Positions 49,219 to 61,085 are shown, counted from the stretch's first letter. The stretch is 64,000 nt of DNA from Tetranychus cinnabarinus (GCA_022266195.1 WHVY01000003.1:9238001-9302000); one strand, 5' to 3'. Numbers and translations are program-made. The notes: generated by a model from the sequence alone, not told the origin.

Positions 49219-50110
49219 TTCGTAAGTTAGTTAGTTGATTGAATTTAAAATCAGCAAACAAAGTTAATGAGTTTTGAGTTACTTTTTAATGACAACTCTT
49301 AACAAAAAACTCAGCTTAAATAGTAAGTTAGATTGATCCAGAATGAACGATTTTTGATTATAATCATAATCCAAGATTTAATCTGTAAAACTTTATGTAA
49401 CCAATGAACTTGAATTTTCAATTCTGTATTGTAACATTTGTAAATATTGTTCGAGATTAAATATCTACTTTTAATGTATAGTCACATTTTAAATCTCTAT
49501 GTAAATATTATATCACATAATATTTTTTATTATTTCATGTCATAACAATTTATCGCTCTTCAATCAGCATTTAATTCCTCAACCTTGTCTATTCATTTAG
49601 ATTTATTGTCTCTTTATCTTATTCATTTCCACGTCGAGTTAATCTTTTCTGTTTCATCAGAACTGAATTATTCTGAACTATTTTTAACTCGATTCGTGCA
49701 AATTAACTATATTCTTCATTTAATCGCGATTTTTTATAATGTTGACGAATATTAAAAGAGACATTTAATCTGAAAAAGATTATTCGCTATGATATTTACG
49801 TTCATAGAGACTTTTAATCTATTCTCTGAATCAATCTCGAACAATATTTACAAACGTTACGATTAAGAATTAAAATTCAAGTTCATTGGTTACAAAAAGT
49901 TTTAGTTACTAAAGTACTCATCTTGGCTGAGGACTACAATTAAAAACGCCTTTTAATTCATCATCATCGTTCATTCTGGATCAATCTAATTTACTATTTA
50001 AGCTGAGTTTTTTCTTAAGAGTTGTCATTATAAAAAGTAACTCAACTAAAACTCATTAACATTGTTTGCTAATTTTAAATACAGTCTCAATCAACTAACT
50101 TACTTACGAA
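49219..50110. promoter_or_regulatory. Shared divergent promoter region of the SDR pair
   Basis: 892 bp between the two SDR start codons. The outer ~250-280 bp on each side are inverted copies, so both genes have near-duplicate proximal promoters. The central ~360 bp (49470-49825) is unique and AT-rich. No individual element is identified. Confidence 0.5.
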
Positions 50111-50941
50111 ATGATTAATCTTGACAATAAAGTTGCCTTAATTACTGGTTCTAGTGATGGAATCGGAAAAGCAGCAGCTATACTCTTTTCATCTTTAGGT
50201 GCTAAAGTGGCCATAGTTGGACGTGATCAAACTAAACTGGATCAAGTAGCTACTGAATGTGAAGCCAAATCACCTCACAACTACAAGCCTGTTGTTATCA
50301 AAGCTGATTTCACGAGAGATGAAGATGTTGTACGAACTTTTGAAGAGACGATTTCTGCTTACAAACATTTAGATATATTAGTTAACAATGCTGGTCTTGG
50401 TGGTACTAAAGACATAAGAGATCCTGATTATATTCATGATTATGATCGAGTTCAACAAGTTAATGTTCGATCTGTTGTCCGTTTAACTGAACTGTCCATC
50501 CCTCATTTGGTTAAATCTAAAGGATTGATTGTCAATGTTAGCAGTGTCGTAGCTGTAAAGCCGGTAAGTTTATCTCATAAAAATATTAATATAACAATTC
50601 CCAATGACTAAATCAATCATTATTTACAGAGTGAAAAATTCTGGTACTATTCTATGTCTAAAGCTGCTCTTGATATGTTTACAAAAACAATGGCACTTAA
50701 ACTGGCTCCACATGTTCGAGTAAACTCCGTCAATCCTGGTCCAGTACGAACTAGGTTTTTGTCTCCCCTTGTACCTGATACAAATACTGTGTATGAAGAT
50801 ATGGACAAACGACAACCTCTTGGACGAGTTGGGGATCCAAATGAAATTGCAAATGTTATTGCCTTCCTCTCATCTGAAGCCTCAAGTAACATGACTGGAT
50901 CAATAGTCTTCTCTGACTCAGGTTATCTGCTTGCGGAATAA
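50111..50941 (+). CDS. Short-chain dehydrogenase/reductase, copy B
   Basis: The mirror copy of the SDR at 48388-49218: exons 50111-50563 and 50630-50941, 254 aa, with the intron at the same position and phase. All motifs are canonical: TGSSDGIG, LVNNAGLGG, NVSSVVAV and YSMSK. Exon 2 protein is identical to copy A. Only copy B retains the standard NNAG. Both copies appear functional. Duplicated reductases in small arthropods are often linked to detoxification, but nothing in the sequence fixes the substrate. Confidence 0.92.
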
Positions 50942-51307
50942 ATTCTGAGACTTTTAGTTGGATTGAAATGGTGTAAATCCGCTTTAAAAATGATAGAATT
51001 TGCATTAATCTAGAAATGTATCTTTACATTATTAAATTAATAAAGTGAATTTGCAAGGAAAAGTCTCGACTCATTGTTTTTAAATATAAGATTCATCTTC
51101 AGGTTCACCATTAAATACTCCTTTGAATACCTTTCCACGTTAAATGCTGAAACCTTTTCTTTTTTATTCTTCCCTTGATGTTATAACTGAAAACTTGGCA
51201 AAAAACGTGTAAACATCAGCGAAACCGTCGTTAGATATCCAAATATTACTTCCATTAAGATTAAAATGACACCATGAGAAACAACGGCTCTAGATTTTCC
51301 CGTTGAG

Positions 51308-51381
51308 TTTGATCACGGCCAACTATGGCCACTTTAGCATCCAGAGATGAAAAGAGTTTAGCTGCTGCTTTTACGATCCTT
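51308..51381 (-). pseudogene. SDR exon-1 fragment (minus orientation)
   Basis: About 74 bp match the start of SDR exon 1 in the orientation of copy A: TTGATCACG, CCAACTATGGCCACTTTAGC and AGAGATGAAAAGAGT, then GCTGCTGCTTTT. This corresponds to codons about 20-45. It is broken on both sides and carries no open frame. Confidence 0.8.
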
Positions 51382-51459
51382 AAATAATCATTTGCCTGTT
51401 TTGTCGCTCTTATTTACCTTATTCTCGGCAGTGAATGAGCCACTGCAAAGCTTCAAACT

Positions 51460-54275
51460 GAATTCACTGGCCATATTTCCTAGTGATCTTCAGCCAAAAC
51501 ATCAGGATAAAGAAATATTTGCTCAAGTTGCTTTAAAAAGATACAATTAACACAATTGTAACATTTATGCATCAAACTTGTACACAAAGTGACAAAAACG
51601 GGCTAAAAATGAATTTTTTGCAAATTTAAACTCTGTTGGTTTGTAGAGACATGAACAATGAGTCCACAAATGTAATTTAAAGTATTCTCTGATCGATATT
51701 CTTCGAGAAAATTGCGTCCAAAATTGAAAATTCGATCGTCTTTAGCTCAGCTTTGGAAGCATATTTTTTTATGAAACTAACTATACTGATGTAACTTTTG
51801 GTACTCAACCAGAAAATATAATAATTTTGAGAAAAAAAGTTTCTTGCTTAAAATAAAACAGATAAGTTCGACTTTCATTTAAATCGACCCATCTATGTGA
51901 CAGAAAGACTAAAAAAGCTGAAACTTATTATGCGGCCACAATAATTGTTGGGCCACATTATATACTGAATAACTTTTAAAATTCATCAATAGTTCGCTTG
52001 ATTTTGGCCATTCCGTTTAAAACTTTGAGCCTTGATATTTCGAGAAATGTGGTACCTACAGTCATCATTCTTTCACCAATTTGATCCTTTACTAATTAAT
52101 AATTCAATGCAATTTAATAACTTTCCATAAGCGCATTTGAGTCATGATTTTGGGGCTATAAGTGTACTAGAAACAACTCATTTAACAAACTAAACTCATC
52201 TTAACCCATATCTTGGTAAATAAACCATTTTTCCGGTTAAACTTGCACACTAAAGTATAAAGACTACTGTTGAAGGCTCGAACATTTGAATCGAGAGTTG
52301 AGATCCGGTAGGATTTGTAGGAAAGTGAAAACTGAGTCAATTGGTACTATTAAATAAGTCAAACGATAGGCAGTTCTCGAGAAAATCGAGTCCAAAGTTG
52401 AAACTTCGATCGCCTTTTTCTCAGCTTCAGAATTAGATTTTTTTATGAAACTAATTTTGATGATACAATTTTGAATGACCAACCATAAAAGTTCCTTATT
52501 TTGAGGAATAAAATTTTCTGTTTTCTGTAAAATAGATAAGTTCGATTTTCAATTAAATCGACCTTTTTCTGTGATCGTAATAGTTAGACACCTGAAACTT
52601 ATTATTTGTTTCTAAAAATTGTTGCCTGACAATATGGCTTCAATACTTTTCTCAATCAATCAATGGTACTCTTGATTTTGGCCATTTGCATTAAAACTTT
52701 GAGCTTCGATATTTCGAGAATAGTACCATCTACAACCATCAGTCTTTGCCCAGACATTAGATTTATTATGGGCTATAGCATGATATGCCTGAATATCGAA
52801 TAAGATCTAATCTAATCTGTTCAATGATGAATATCTTTCTAACACCTAAGACTGTTGTTTGAGTAACCATTCAACTTTATGAAACAATTATCAAACCTGG
52901 CAACATAAGTAATAAAATGCTGTAACTTTTTTTGTAGCATCTTGAATATTTTAATATTTCGATGTATTATAGTTCATGAAAAACACTGATGTTTGCTCAA
53001 AGACTGATGATTGTAAATGCTGTCATTATCGAACTATCGAAGTTCAAAGTTTTAATGCAAATGGCCAAAATCAAGAGTACCATTGATTGATTGAGAAAAG
53101 TATTGAAGCCATATTGTCAGGCAACAATTTTTAGAAACAAATAATAAGTTTCAGGTGTCTAACTATTACGATCACAGAAAAAGGTCGATTTAATTGAAAA
53201 TCGAACTTATCTATTTTACAGAAAACAGAAAATTTTATTCCTCAAAATAAGGAACTTTTATGGTTGGTCATTCAAAATTGTATCATCAAAATTAGTTTCA
53301 TAAAAAAATCTAATTCTGAAGCTGAGAAAAAGGCGATCGAAGTTTGAACTTTGGACTCGATTTTCTCGAGAACTGCCTATCGTTTGACTTATTTAATAGT
53401 ACCAATTGACTCAGTTTTCACTTTCCTACAAATCCTACCGGATCTCAACTCTCGATTCAAATGTTCGAGCCTTCAACAGTAGTCTTTATACTTTAGTGTG
53501 CAAGTTTAACCAGAAAAATGGTTTATTTACCAAGATATGGGTTAAGATGAGTTTAGTTTGTTAAATGAATTGTTTCTAGTACATTTATAACCCCAAAATC
53601 ATGGCTCAAAGCCGCTTATGGAAAGTTATTAAATTGCATTGAATTATTAATTAGTAAAGGATCAAATTGGTGAAAGAATGATGACTGTAGGTACCACATT
53701 TCTCGAAATATCGAGGCTCAAAGTTTTAAACGGAATGTCCAAAATCAAGCGAACTATTGATGAATTTTAAAAGTTATTCAGTACATGATGTGGGCATTCA
53801 ACTTTTCTGGCCGCGTAATAAGTTTCAGCTCTTTAAGTCTTTCTGTCACACAGATCGGTCAATTTAAATGAAAGTCGAACTTATCTGTTTTATTTTGAAC
53901 AAGAAACCTTTTTTCTCAAAATTATTATATTTTCTGGTTGAGTACCAAGAGTTACATCAATATAGTTAGTTTCATAAAAAAATATGCTTCCAAAGCTGAG
54001 CTAAAGACGATCGAAGTTTCAACTTTGGACTCGATTTTCTCGAAGAATATCGATCAGAGAATACTTTAAATTACATTTGCGGACTCAGTGTTTATGTCCC
54101 TACAAACCAACAGAGTTTAAGTTTGCAAGAAATTCATTTTTAGCCCGTTTTTGTCACTTTGTGTACAAGTTTGATGCATAAATGTTACAATTGTGTCTTT
54201 TCAATAACAACTCTTTAATCGCTTTAGATTGACCAGGAAACATGGACATAATAAATGAATTGGGTTCCGGAGACC
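51460..54275. repeat. Long inverted repeat (2.8 kb) built from four copies of a ~0.6-kb unit
   Basis: The left arm (about 51460-52765) and right arm (about 52975-54275) are reverse complements around a ~210-bp loop. Anchors include GACTACTGTTGAAGGCTCGA at 52262 and its complement near 53480, and AACATTTATGCATCAAACTT at 51560 and its complement near 54170. Inner parts are nearly identical; outer parts carry more indels. Within each arm two diverged tandem units recur. For example, TCGAGAAAATCGAGTCCAAA and CTTTGAGCTTCGATATTTCG in the inner unit have counterparts at about 51700 and 52025 in the outer unit. No convincing protein frame. It could be a foldback-type transposon or a hairpin-RNA locus. 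Confidence 0.85.
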
Positions 54276-54529
54276 TTTTTTGTCTCTCTTCCTTCGTTCG
54301 CTCCAGTGGTTGAGCTTCAACGGACATAAATCTCATATAAGGATAACCAATTTTGCTTGATTTTGACAAAATTTCAATGTTTATTTAGAGTTATGTTTTC
54401 GAATCCATGTTTTAAGCTAGTGGCGAAAGCTAATCGCCCATCTTAACGATAAATTTCAAGATTTAGGAAAAATTTATTCGTGTTATGCTTTAGAAGTTAT
54501 GGGTTATGCAAATAAATATCCTGAATCTG

Positions 54530-54665
54530 AAAATCGTCAATGTTAGCAGTGTCTTAAGTGTAAAACTCGTAAGTGTTTGTTTACTAATCAATTTCATAAA
54601 AATCGTCAATCCTGGTCCGGTGCGAACTAGGTTTTCCGACTCAAGTCTGATCTACTCAAGGAATA
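54530..54665 (+). pseudogene. SDR fragment (plus orientation)
   Basis: Pieces matching the end of SDR exon 1 (GTCAATGTTAGCAGTGTC), the donor and intron region, mid exon 2 (GTCAATCCTGGTCC and GAACTAGGTTTT), and the stop region (GGAATAAATT) are strung together with deletions between them. The orientation is that of copy B. There is no open frame. Confidence 0.8.
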
Positions 54666-55077
54666 AATTAAAAACATAAGTAAATCATCCAGAATTTTTA
54701 TTGTTAAAATTTATTTCAATTTAAAACGTAGCATGATGTTAATTGGATATTGGTCAGATTGTATGACAAAATAAAGAAATCAGTTTTTAATAATAATACA
54801 TAAAATTTATCAATTCAATAAATAGATATTTGCTTCGCAAATGCTGAATAAAAATGCCCGAGTTGATTAATACTGAGAACTTATTAGAATATGATGATTG
54901 ATGATTTTTTTATCAACAAAAGACAGAGAAATAGTCAGCATAAAAGTTGAATTGTTCATTCCAAAGTCGCTCAAAATTGAAACTAAATAGAAAATATTTC
55001 GTTTTTTAAGTTTGGAGGGTTAATTCCAATAAAGATACAATATTTAGTAACTGAAATTGACATCTAGGCAAGTATTT

Positions 55078-56398
55078 TTATAGAGATTTCATTTGTTTCA
55101 TTAAATCTTCTAAAGATTGATCGGTATCTTGAACGAAATCTTTTGCATTTTCTTCAGCGGGTTGAGCGTCTTTTGTGTATTGCAGTTTAACTCCTGGAGC
55201 TAATTCAATTTCATCTGAATCGGGAACATATTCATCTACTAGACTAATTCCCCATTCATTATCTTCATGGATGATTTCAGGGACTTCTTCTGGTACAGCT
55301 TCAATTTTTGGCTTAGCTGCTTCTTTTGCTTGATATTCCTGTTGACGACGAACACAATTAGAATCGTCACATTGAGGGTTAGGTTTTACAGGGAATGTTG
55401 GGAAAAAATCACTCATAGCATCATAGCCAAGATACTCAGTAACTGGAGCAAATTTGAGAAGATACTTGAGAGAATTTTGAACCAAAAAACCGGCAATGAT
55501 ACCAATAGTCGTCGGTAGAGATGCGGCACAAACTCCTTCCTTTTTCAATGTCTTTTCATCAACTTTGGAAGCAACAATTAGAGGAGGAGCACACTGAAAA
55601 AAGACAAATTTGATTAGTAAGTTTCACAATTATATTACAATTGATAGTTTGTAATTACTTACAGCAAAACAAGCGGTCCTGCCAGGATCTATCAACTGTA
55701 TATGTCCAGAGACTGCATTTTCACTAACTCCAGATTCAAACCAAACCTGATTAACTTCATTACAAGCTGTATTAATTGCCATTCTGGCTTCGAAATTATC
55801 AACACAACTAAGAACTAAGTCGACAGCTTTATTTCCTAGTCCACCTTTAACAATTCGATCAATTAGAGTGTTGAAATTTTCCAGTTTGGTAATGTCCATA
55901 TTGTGAGTTTCAAAGACAACGTCAGGATTGATGAATGCTAGGGTTTTAGAAGCTGCTTCAACTTTTGACATTCCAGCTTGATGAGGTTGAAAAAATAATC
56001 GATTCATATTCGCTAATTCCACTTTATCATAATCAAACATGATTAATTTACCGATGCCACATCGAGTTAACATTTCAGCAGCCACAGATCCGACACCTCC
56101 GACTCCAACAATCAAAACTGTATATAACCTGATTTCCTGATTTGGTAAATAAAACAAAGTCAAAACATTTTTATAATGCAACTAGAGATTAAGATGGACA
56201 CTTACCTCGTAATTTTTAACGGTTCCCATTTTTTTCAAAGCCATAAGTCGACTGAATTACAGATAAAATAAAACAAAATTGAAAGGAGATGAAACGAATT
56301 GTCAGTAATAAAATAACTAAAATCTTTTACCTGTAAGGATTCACATCGGTAACCTCATCTGACATAACGTCGATCTTAGGACGAGCGGATTCGGCCAT
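55078..56398 (-). CDS. Uba5: UFM1-activating enzyme, UBA5
   Basis: E1 enzyme that adenylates and thioesterifies UFM1 for ufmylation at the ER. Exons (- strand): 56398-56331, 56251-56206, 56136-55663 and 55593-55078, giving 1104 nt and 367 aa. The start MAESARPK precedes MSDEVTDVNPYSRLMALKKM. The protein is therefore close to the short human isoform that lacks the first ~56 residues. Features are the nucleotide-binding VGVGGVGSVAAEMLTRCGIG, FDYDKVELANMNRLFFQPHQ and the zinc CxxC (ACFAC, interrupted by the exon 3/4 junction). The catalytic Cys is in EGVCAASLPTT (about residue 218), and the second zinc pair is in QCDDSNC. The C-terminus has IIHEDNEWGISLV, the UFM1/GABARAP-interacting region, and a final SLEDLMKQMKSL, the UFC1-binding tail. 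All functional elements are intact. Confidence 0.96.
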
Positions 56399-56903
56399 TT
56401 TAATCAATTAATCAATCGAATTTATCAAATAACTAGGAAACACGAAAATATGTTCAACAAATTGGGTTTCGTGGCAATAAACTCAACATCAACAGTTTCT
56501 CATTGAACAACTAACCAGTAAGCTTACATGGCTTTAGTCTGTCAAAGCGCCAAATACGAATGATAAAATTAAATGTTGAAATTTTTACTTGAACTATTCA
56601 TTTATTTGACGAAGTGATTTTTTATTTTTCAGTGCAAAAAATTATTCATCATTAATTACAATATTATTCAGATTTAATTTAAATTTAAATCAATAAGCAT
56701 GAACAGATTGCAATTTATAAACTACCATTAACTTCCCCGGCATTGTAACCACGTGGTTGTTAAGCTGATCTCTTCAAATGTGTTTATATTTTTATCATCT
56801 TTAAATTTTCTTTATTTTCTTCAATCAATTTAATTTGATTACTGGGATTTCTGTTTTCTAATTCCTCATTAGTATCTAAACTGAAAGTACTTTCCCCTTT
56901 AAA
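56399..56903. promoter_or_regulatory. Bidirectional promoter of UBA5 and POLR1E
   Basis: 505 bp lie between two divergent start codons of housekeeping genes, so both promoters are here. AT-rich; no TATA or other element is claimed. Confidence 0.5.
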
Positions 56904-58061
56904 ATGCAATCAAAGTCTAAAAAATCAGTTAAAGTGAAATATAAGCCTAACTCTGGTCCTATTTGTGTTACTGAATGGTCTTCAAATGGTGTACCTGATG
57001 GGGAAAGCAACATTGATTTAAATATCAAAACTGATGAGAATCAATTAAAATGTGAAATTAAAGATCCTCTTAGTGAAGTTCTATATTCTGGGAGCCAATT
57101 TATTCCAAGTCATCGGAGATTCATGATTCTTGAAGTTGAAGAAAACAAAGCTCGTCTCAAACCATGTGTTTATTTTCGTATGAAACCCCAGATAAATTTT
57201 CCTGTTCGAGCATCTAGTAATTTGTCATCTCTATCTTATAAAGAGCAAATGGATGAATACAATGAAAAATTTGGATCAAAGCGAAGCCTTAAACGTATTG
57301 AACAAAGGAAAAAATTCGCAATCTCTTTTGGAGAGGATGATTACCAGGAAATGAAAGACAAGACAGCTTCGATAGCCAGCAAATCGTCTACACCTACAGA
57401 TGGAGTCATTAAAACCAAATTTGATACAACAGATATTATTAATGATACATTTTTAATGCCCCCTCGCAATCAGAATGCTACTTCAGCCAAAGAAGTCTAC
57501 AATATTAATGATATTGTTTCAGAAAGCATAGTAACAAATGTCGAATCATCCTACGACCTAGAAAATTTCTTACAATATATCAACTCTCCACTGGTTCAAC
57601 ATTTTGCTGAAAGAGCTAAAAATAATTTGGAAAAGGCTTGCTGCATTTTTCTGGATACTTTGATCAAACTTAAAAATCTTCGCTCTAATGAATTAAAAAA
57701 AGTTGAATCTCATGGTTCACTTGGCTTACAAAGCTTTGAACTGCAACAATACATCTTGGAAAATTACACAGTCTCATTGCATTCAAGTAACAAGCCCGTT
57801 CGAACTATGACCGAAAAGTGCAAGGACAAGATTATTATCCATGGTTTAATTTTATCAATCTATCTTAACCAATTCAAGCCACTCCTCATTTCAGAAGTAT
57901 CCAAAGTTTTCCTCACATCAACCATCAAAATGAGAAAATATGGAAATATTGTTGGCTGTCATGTTGATACTAACAAAACCAAGACTGATAGAGTTTTCGT
58001 ATTTAAATTACCCTTACATTCAACTGATAATAAGACATACAAACGTCGACGAGTCAATTAA
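56904..58061 (+). CDS. RNA polymerase I subunit RPA49/POLR1E
   Basis: Single exon, 385 aa. Homologue of the Pol I subunit A49 (PAF53), which with A34.5 forms a TFIIF-like module aiding initiation and elongation on rDNA. The N-terminal dimerization domain has FIPSHRRFMILEVEENKARL, then MKPQINFPV. The linker has YKEQMDEYNEKFGSKRSLKR, matching the family YREKMD..FGTxKQKRAL pattern. The C-terminal tandem winged-helix part has ACCIFLDTLIKLKNLRSN and DKIIIHGLILSIYLNQFKPL, and the protein ends in a basic YKRRRVN like the vertebrate RRKIT. Its length is close to the usual ~420 aa. A probable nuclear/nucleolar signal is at the basic C-terminus. Sequence divergence is high, so the call rests on pattern across the whole length. 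Confidence 0.82.
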   Translation: MQSKSKKSVKVKYKPNSGPICVTEWSSNGVPDGESNIDLNIKTDENQLKCEIKDPLSEVLYSGSQFIPSHRRFMILEVEENKARLKPCVYFRMKPQINFPVRASSNLSSLSYKEQMDEYNEKFGSKRSLKRIEQRKKFAISFGEDDYQEMKDKTASIASKSSTPTDGVIKTKFDTTDIINDTFLMPPRNQNATSAKEVYNINDIVSESIVTNVESSYDLENFLQYINSPLVQHFAERAKNNLEKACCIFLDTLIKLKNLRSNELKKVESHGSLGLQSFELQQYILENYTVSLHSSNKPVRTMTEKCKDKIIIHGLILSIYLNQFKPLLISEVSKVFLTSTIKMRKYGNIVGCHVDTNKTKTDRVFVFKLPLHSTDNKTYKRRRVN

Positions 58062-59240
58062 CTTATTGAAAAATATTTGTAATTTTGTGTCGTTAAGGAA
58101 AAAGAGGTTTCATCAATGCCTTTAAAGCGATGGAACGTTTTATTTAAATTGTTAAAAACAAAAAAAAAGACGATAAGAACAGGGGAATATAATTTCTACT
58201 TATTCTTTGAGTGTACAATTTATAAATTATTTTATTATCATATGAAATAAATGTAAGATTCATTTATTGACAGCAAGTAAAAAGATTGAAAAATTAGCCG
58301 TGAATTTGGTTCAAATAAATTTTTGATTGAAGCTAATCAATAGATGGCTCTTATGCCTTTGACTAAGCGGCTACAGCATGAGCAAAAAGTTTTGCTCATT
58401 TATTTCAAATTGGGTGCTCAGAATTATTGTGAACGCGCCTGTACAGATAAAAAATATCAGCAGAGTTTGTAAGGAAAGAAGAGAAAGAGAAGACAAGAGT
58501 TGGTGAAAAAGAGAGAAGGAGAGAAAGAGAGAAATAGTGAAAGAGAAACAAGCTACATCAGTTTTTCCCATAGAAAAGAGGTTTAAAATTCTTCATCCTT
58601 TTTTTGCTCTTGATAAATTTTGCTTCTCGGCCTGATTGTGATCATGTTATTACTAATATTGCTAGTATAATAATATAATATTATTTGTGATAAAAACAGT
58701 CCGTTGTTTTGTAAATTTGGTCATCTAGTTTTCATTAACCATTCATTATTCCGAAGGAACAAGTACCTCAAAATCCATTGATACCACCACCAACATCAAC
58801 AAAAACATCTGACTATCAACATTTTACAAGTTGTATTATTTTTAAGACTCTTCTGAGACTCTTGTCCTTTCAATTCTCCCTTTTCAACTCTCACCAGTTC
58901 AACCTTCTTCATCAGCATCATCAACAACATATTCATCATCATCGATAACTTCATCAATATAAACATCATCGTGAACAACAACATTTCATCAAAATCGGAT
59001 TTCACTTTCATTCAAAATCACAGCCAACCTTTTTTCTCTACTTCACTCATTCACGTTACTGCTCTTGGATTCTCCATCTCTTGTTAGTCCTCTTTTTTAT
59101 TTATCATTTTGACGATTTGTTTTTGGTTTTTTTAAAGTCACTCATTTTTGTAGATTTTATTCTCTTTCCCTCGGCTACTCTTGTATTGCTGATTTTTTTC
59201 TCAATCTAAAACGCCTGTTTAATGGATTAACCAATGTATA
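58062..59240. other. Intergenic / JNK 5' region
   Basis: Contains the POLR1E 3' UTR and the upstream and 5' UTR region of JNK. A GA-rich tract lies at about 58465-58555 and CT/CA-rich sequence at 58770-59100. Frames on the - strand here are low-complexity Met/Leu or Ser/Leu runs and are not credible. Confidence 0.5.
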
Positions 59241-61085
59241 ATGTCATCAATAACAACTACAACCAATAGTGATCGGATTAATAGCGTTCAATTTAAAAGC
59301 CAATCTATGTTTTATACTGTAGAAGTGGCTGAGACCAAATTCACTATACTGAGAAGGTATCAAAATCTCAAGCCAATTGGTTCAGGGGCTCAAGGAATTG
59401 TCTGGTAAGTGTTTTTATTTATCTACTCGTCATAATTATTGTCATCACCATCAGCATCTTTACTTAATGGGTGATCTCAGTTTTTGATGTTCACTCTGTA
59501 CGTTAGATAAATTCACGGGGCTTCAACAGTCTATTAATTAGATGTATTTATATTTTTACATAGTAAAATGTACTCCATATTCCCTGTATTTGACAATTTA
59601 TCATCAAAATATTAGCTCAATGTTGCATCTTTCAATAGATTTTTTAAATTATAGGAATTGTCCTCTATCTTTAAAAAAGGAACTGATGATGACGACAATG
59701 AAGATTCAGTATAGTAACTAGTGCTGAAATCTCTATCTGATCATTTTCGTATGTCATCCCATAGTAGTAAATTTTCATTGGTATTTACATTTTACTTTTA
59801 TATCCTTGCATTTACCTAGAAACAAGATTGGTGTATTATATCTTAATATATTATAAATTATCTATAAATTATATTTTATATACAATGTTATAATTTTTTT
59901 CTTTCATCTTTCCAGTTCAGCATATGATTCGGAATCGGGACAAAATGTTGCCATTAAAAAGTTATCCCGACCATTTCAAAATACTACTCATGCAAAGAGA
60001 GCATATCGGGAGTTTAAGCTGATGAGGCTAGTTAATCATAAAAACATAATAGGATTGTTGAATGCCTTCACACCACAAAGGACTCTAGAGGAATTTCAAG
60101 ATGTTTATTTAGTTATGGAATTGATGGATGCCAATCTTTGTCAAGTCATTCAAATGGATCTCGACCATGAACGAATGTCCTACCTACTTTATCAGATGCT
60201 TTGTGGCATCAAGCATCTTCATTCGGCTGGAATCATCCACAGGGTTAATATAATTTTCAAATTTTACTTTTTGATTGTCCTCACAAAGCGTTAAATTTAT
60301 TTTCTTTTCAATTTTTTATATTGATTTATTGATTTTCCATTCTATTTTAGGACTTAAAACCATCGAATATCGTGGTAAAAAGTGATTGCACCCTTAAAAT
60401 TTTGGACTTTGGCTTAGCTCGTACAGCGGGTACCAACTTTGCCATGACACCTTATGTTGTCACCCGTTACTATCGAGCACCCGAAGTGATTTTAGGAATG
60501 GGCTACACTGACAATGTAGATTTATGGTCTGTAGGCTGTATCATGGGTGAAATGATTCGTGGAACTGTACTATTTCCAGGGACCGATCATATAGACCAAT
60601 GGAACAAAATTATTGAGCAACTTGGTACGCCTTCACCGGAATTTATGCAAAGATTACAACCCTCAGTACGGAGTTACGTCGAGAATAGGCCAAGATACGA
60701 TGGATATAGATTTGAGAGACTTTTTCCAGATATGCTGTTTCCAGCTGATTCAACGGAACATGCAAAATTAACAGCTGCCGAGGCTCGTGATCTACTATCA
60801 AAGATGCTAGTTGTTGACCAAGAGAAACGGATCTCCGTTGATGAAGCTCTAAATCATGACTATATTAAAGTTTGGTGGGATGCTAGTGAAGTTGAAGCTC
60901 CGGCACCTGCACCATATGATCACCATATTGATGAAAGGGAACACACTGTTGACCAATGGAAGGAGCTTATTTATCAAGAAGTATTAGAGTATGAAAGTGA
61001 ACGTAATGGTTTTATCACTGCTCCTCCAGCACCACCGCCGCCTCCACCACCACCTCCTGCACAGCACAATGGTCCAGACACGTAG
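59241..61085 (+). CDS. bsk: c-Jun N-terminal kinase (JNK, MAPK8/basket)
   Basis: Stress-activated MAP kinase phosphorylating Jun and other targets. Exons 59241-59404, 59916-60243 and 60351-61085 give 1227 nt and 408 aa. The N-terminus is longer than in flies (start MSSITTTTNSD). A second in-frame ATG at 59307 (MFYTVEVAET) matches the usual JNK start region. Visible kinase elements: glycine loop PIGSGAQGIVC, the VAIKK lysine, IIHRDLKPSN (junction exactly inside HRD), ILDFGLARTAG and the activation TPY (T197, Y199) in FAMTPYVVTRYYRAPE. The MAPK insert and common-docking region follow (RISVDEALNHDYIKVWW and DEREHTVDQWKELIYQEV). The C-terminus ends in a Pro-rich run. Donor 2 is GTTAAT. All catalytic residues are present. 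Confidence 0.97.

Larger units (their letters stand above)
48230..51080. repeat. Inverted duplication carrying two SDR genes
   Basis: Arms of roughly 1.2 kb (about 48230-49465 and 49830-51080) are inverted copies, with a non-matching centre of about 360 bp. Homology covers both exons, the intron, the 5' flanks (for example GTAACCAATGAACTTGAATT and its complement) and the 3' flanks (TGCATTAATCTAGAAATGTA on one arm and its complement on the other). Coding parts are almost identical, while flanks have more indels. A short interval just past each stop codon has diverged. Confidence 0.9.
51382..55077. other. Gene-free region dominated by a long inverted repeat
   Basis: 3.7 kb with no intact gene. 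It holds the 2.8-kb palindrome (51460-54275) and, on the far side, a second SDR fragment (54530-54665), both listed separately. The stretch 54700-55077 is AT-rich and probably includes the UBA5 3' UTR. Confidence 0.6.

Noticed and set aside
54154..54369. 71-codon - strand frame at the outer edge of the long inverted repeat
   Set aside because: It looks somewhat protein-like (Arg/Glu/Lys-rich), but it lacks a good start, overlaps the repeat arm, and its counterpart on the other arm is not open. I kept it out of the gene list.
58796..59011. Met/Leu-rich - strand frame upstream of JNK
   Set aside because: It is the reverse reading of a CAT/ATC triplet-rich JNK upstream sequence; not protein-like.
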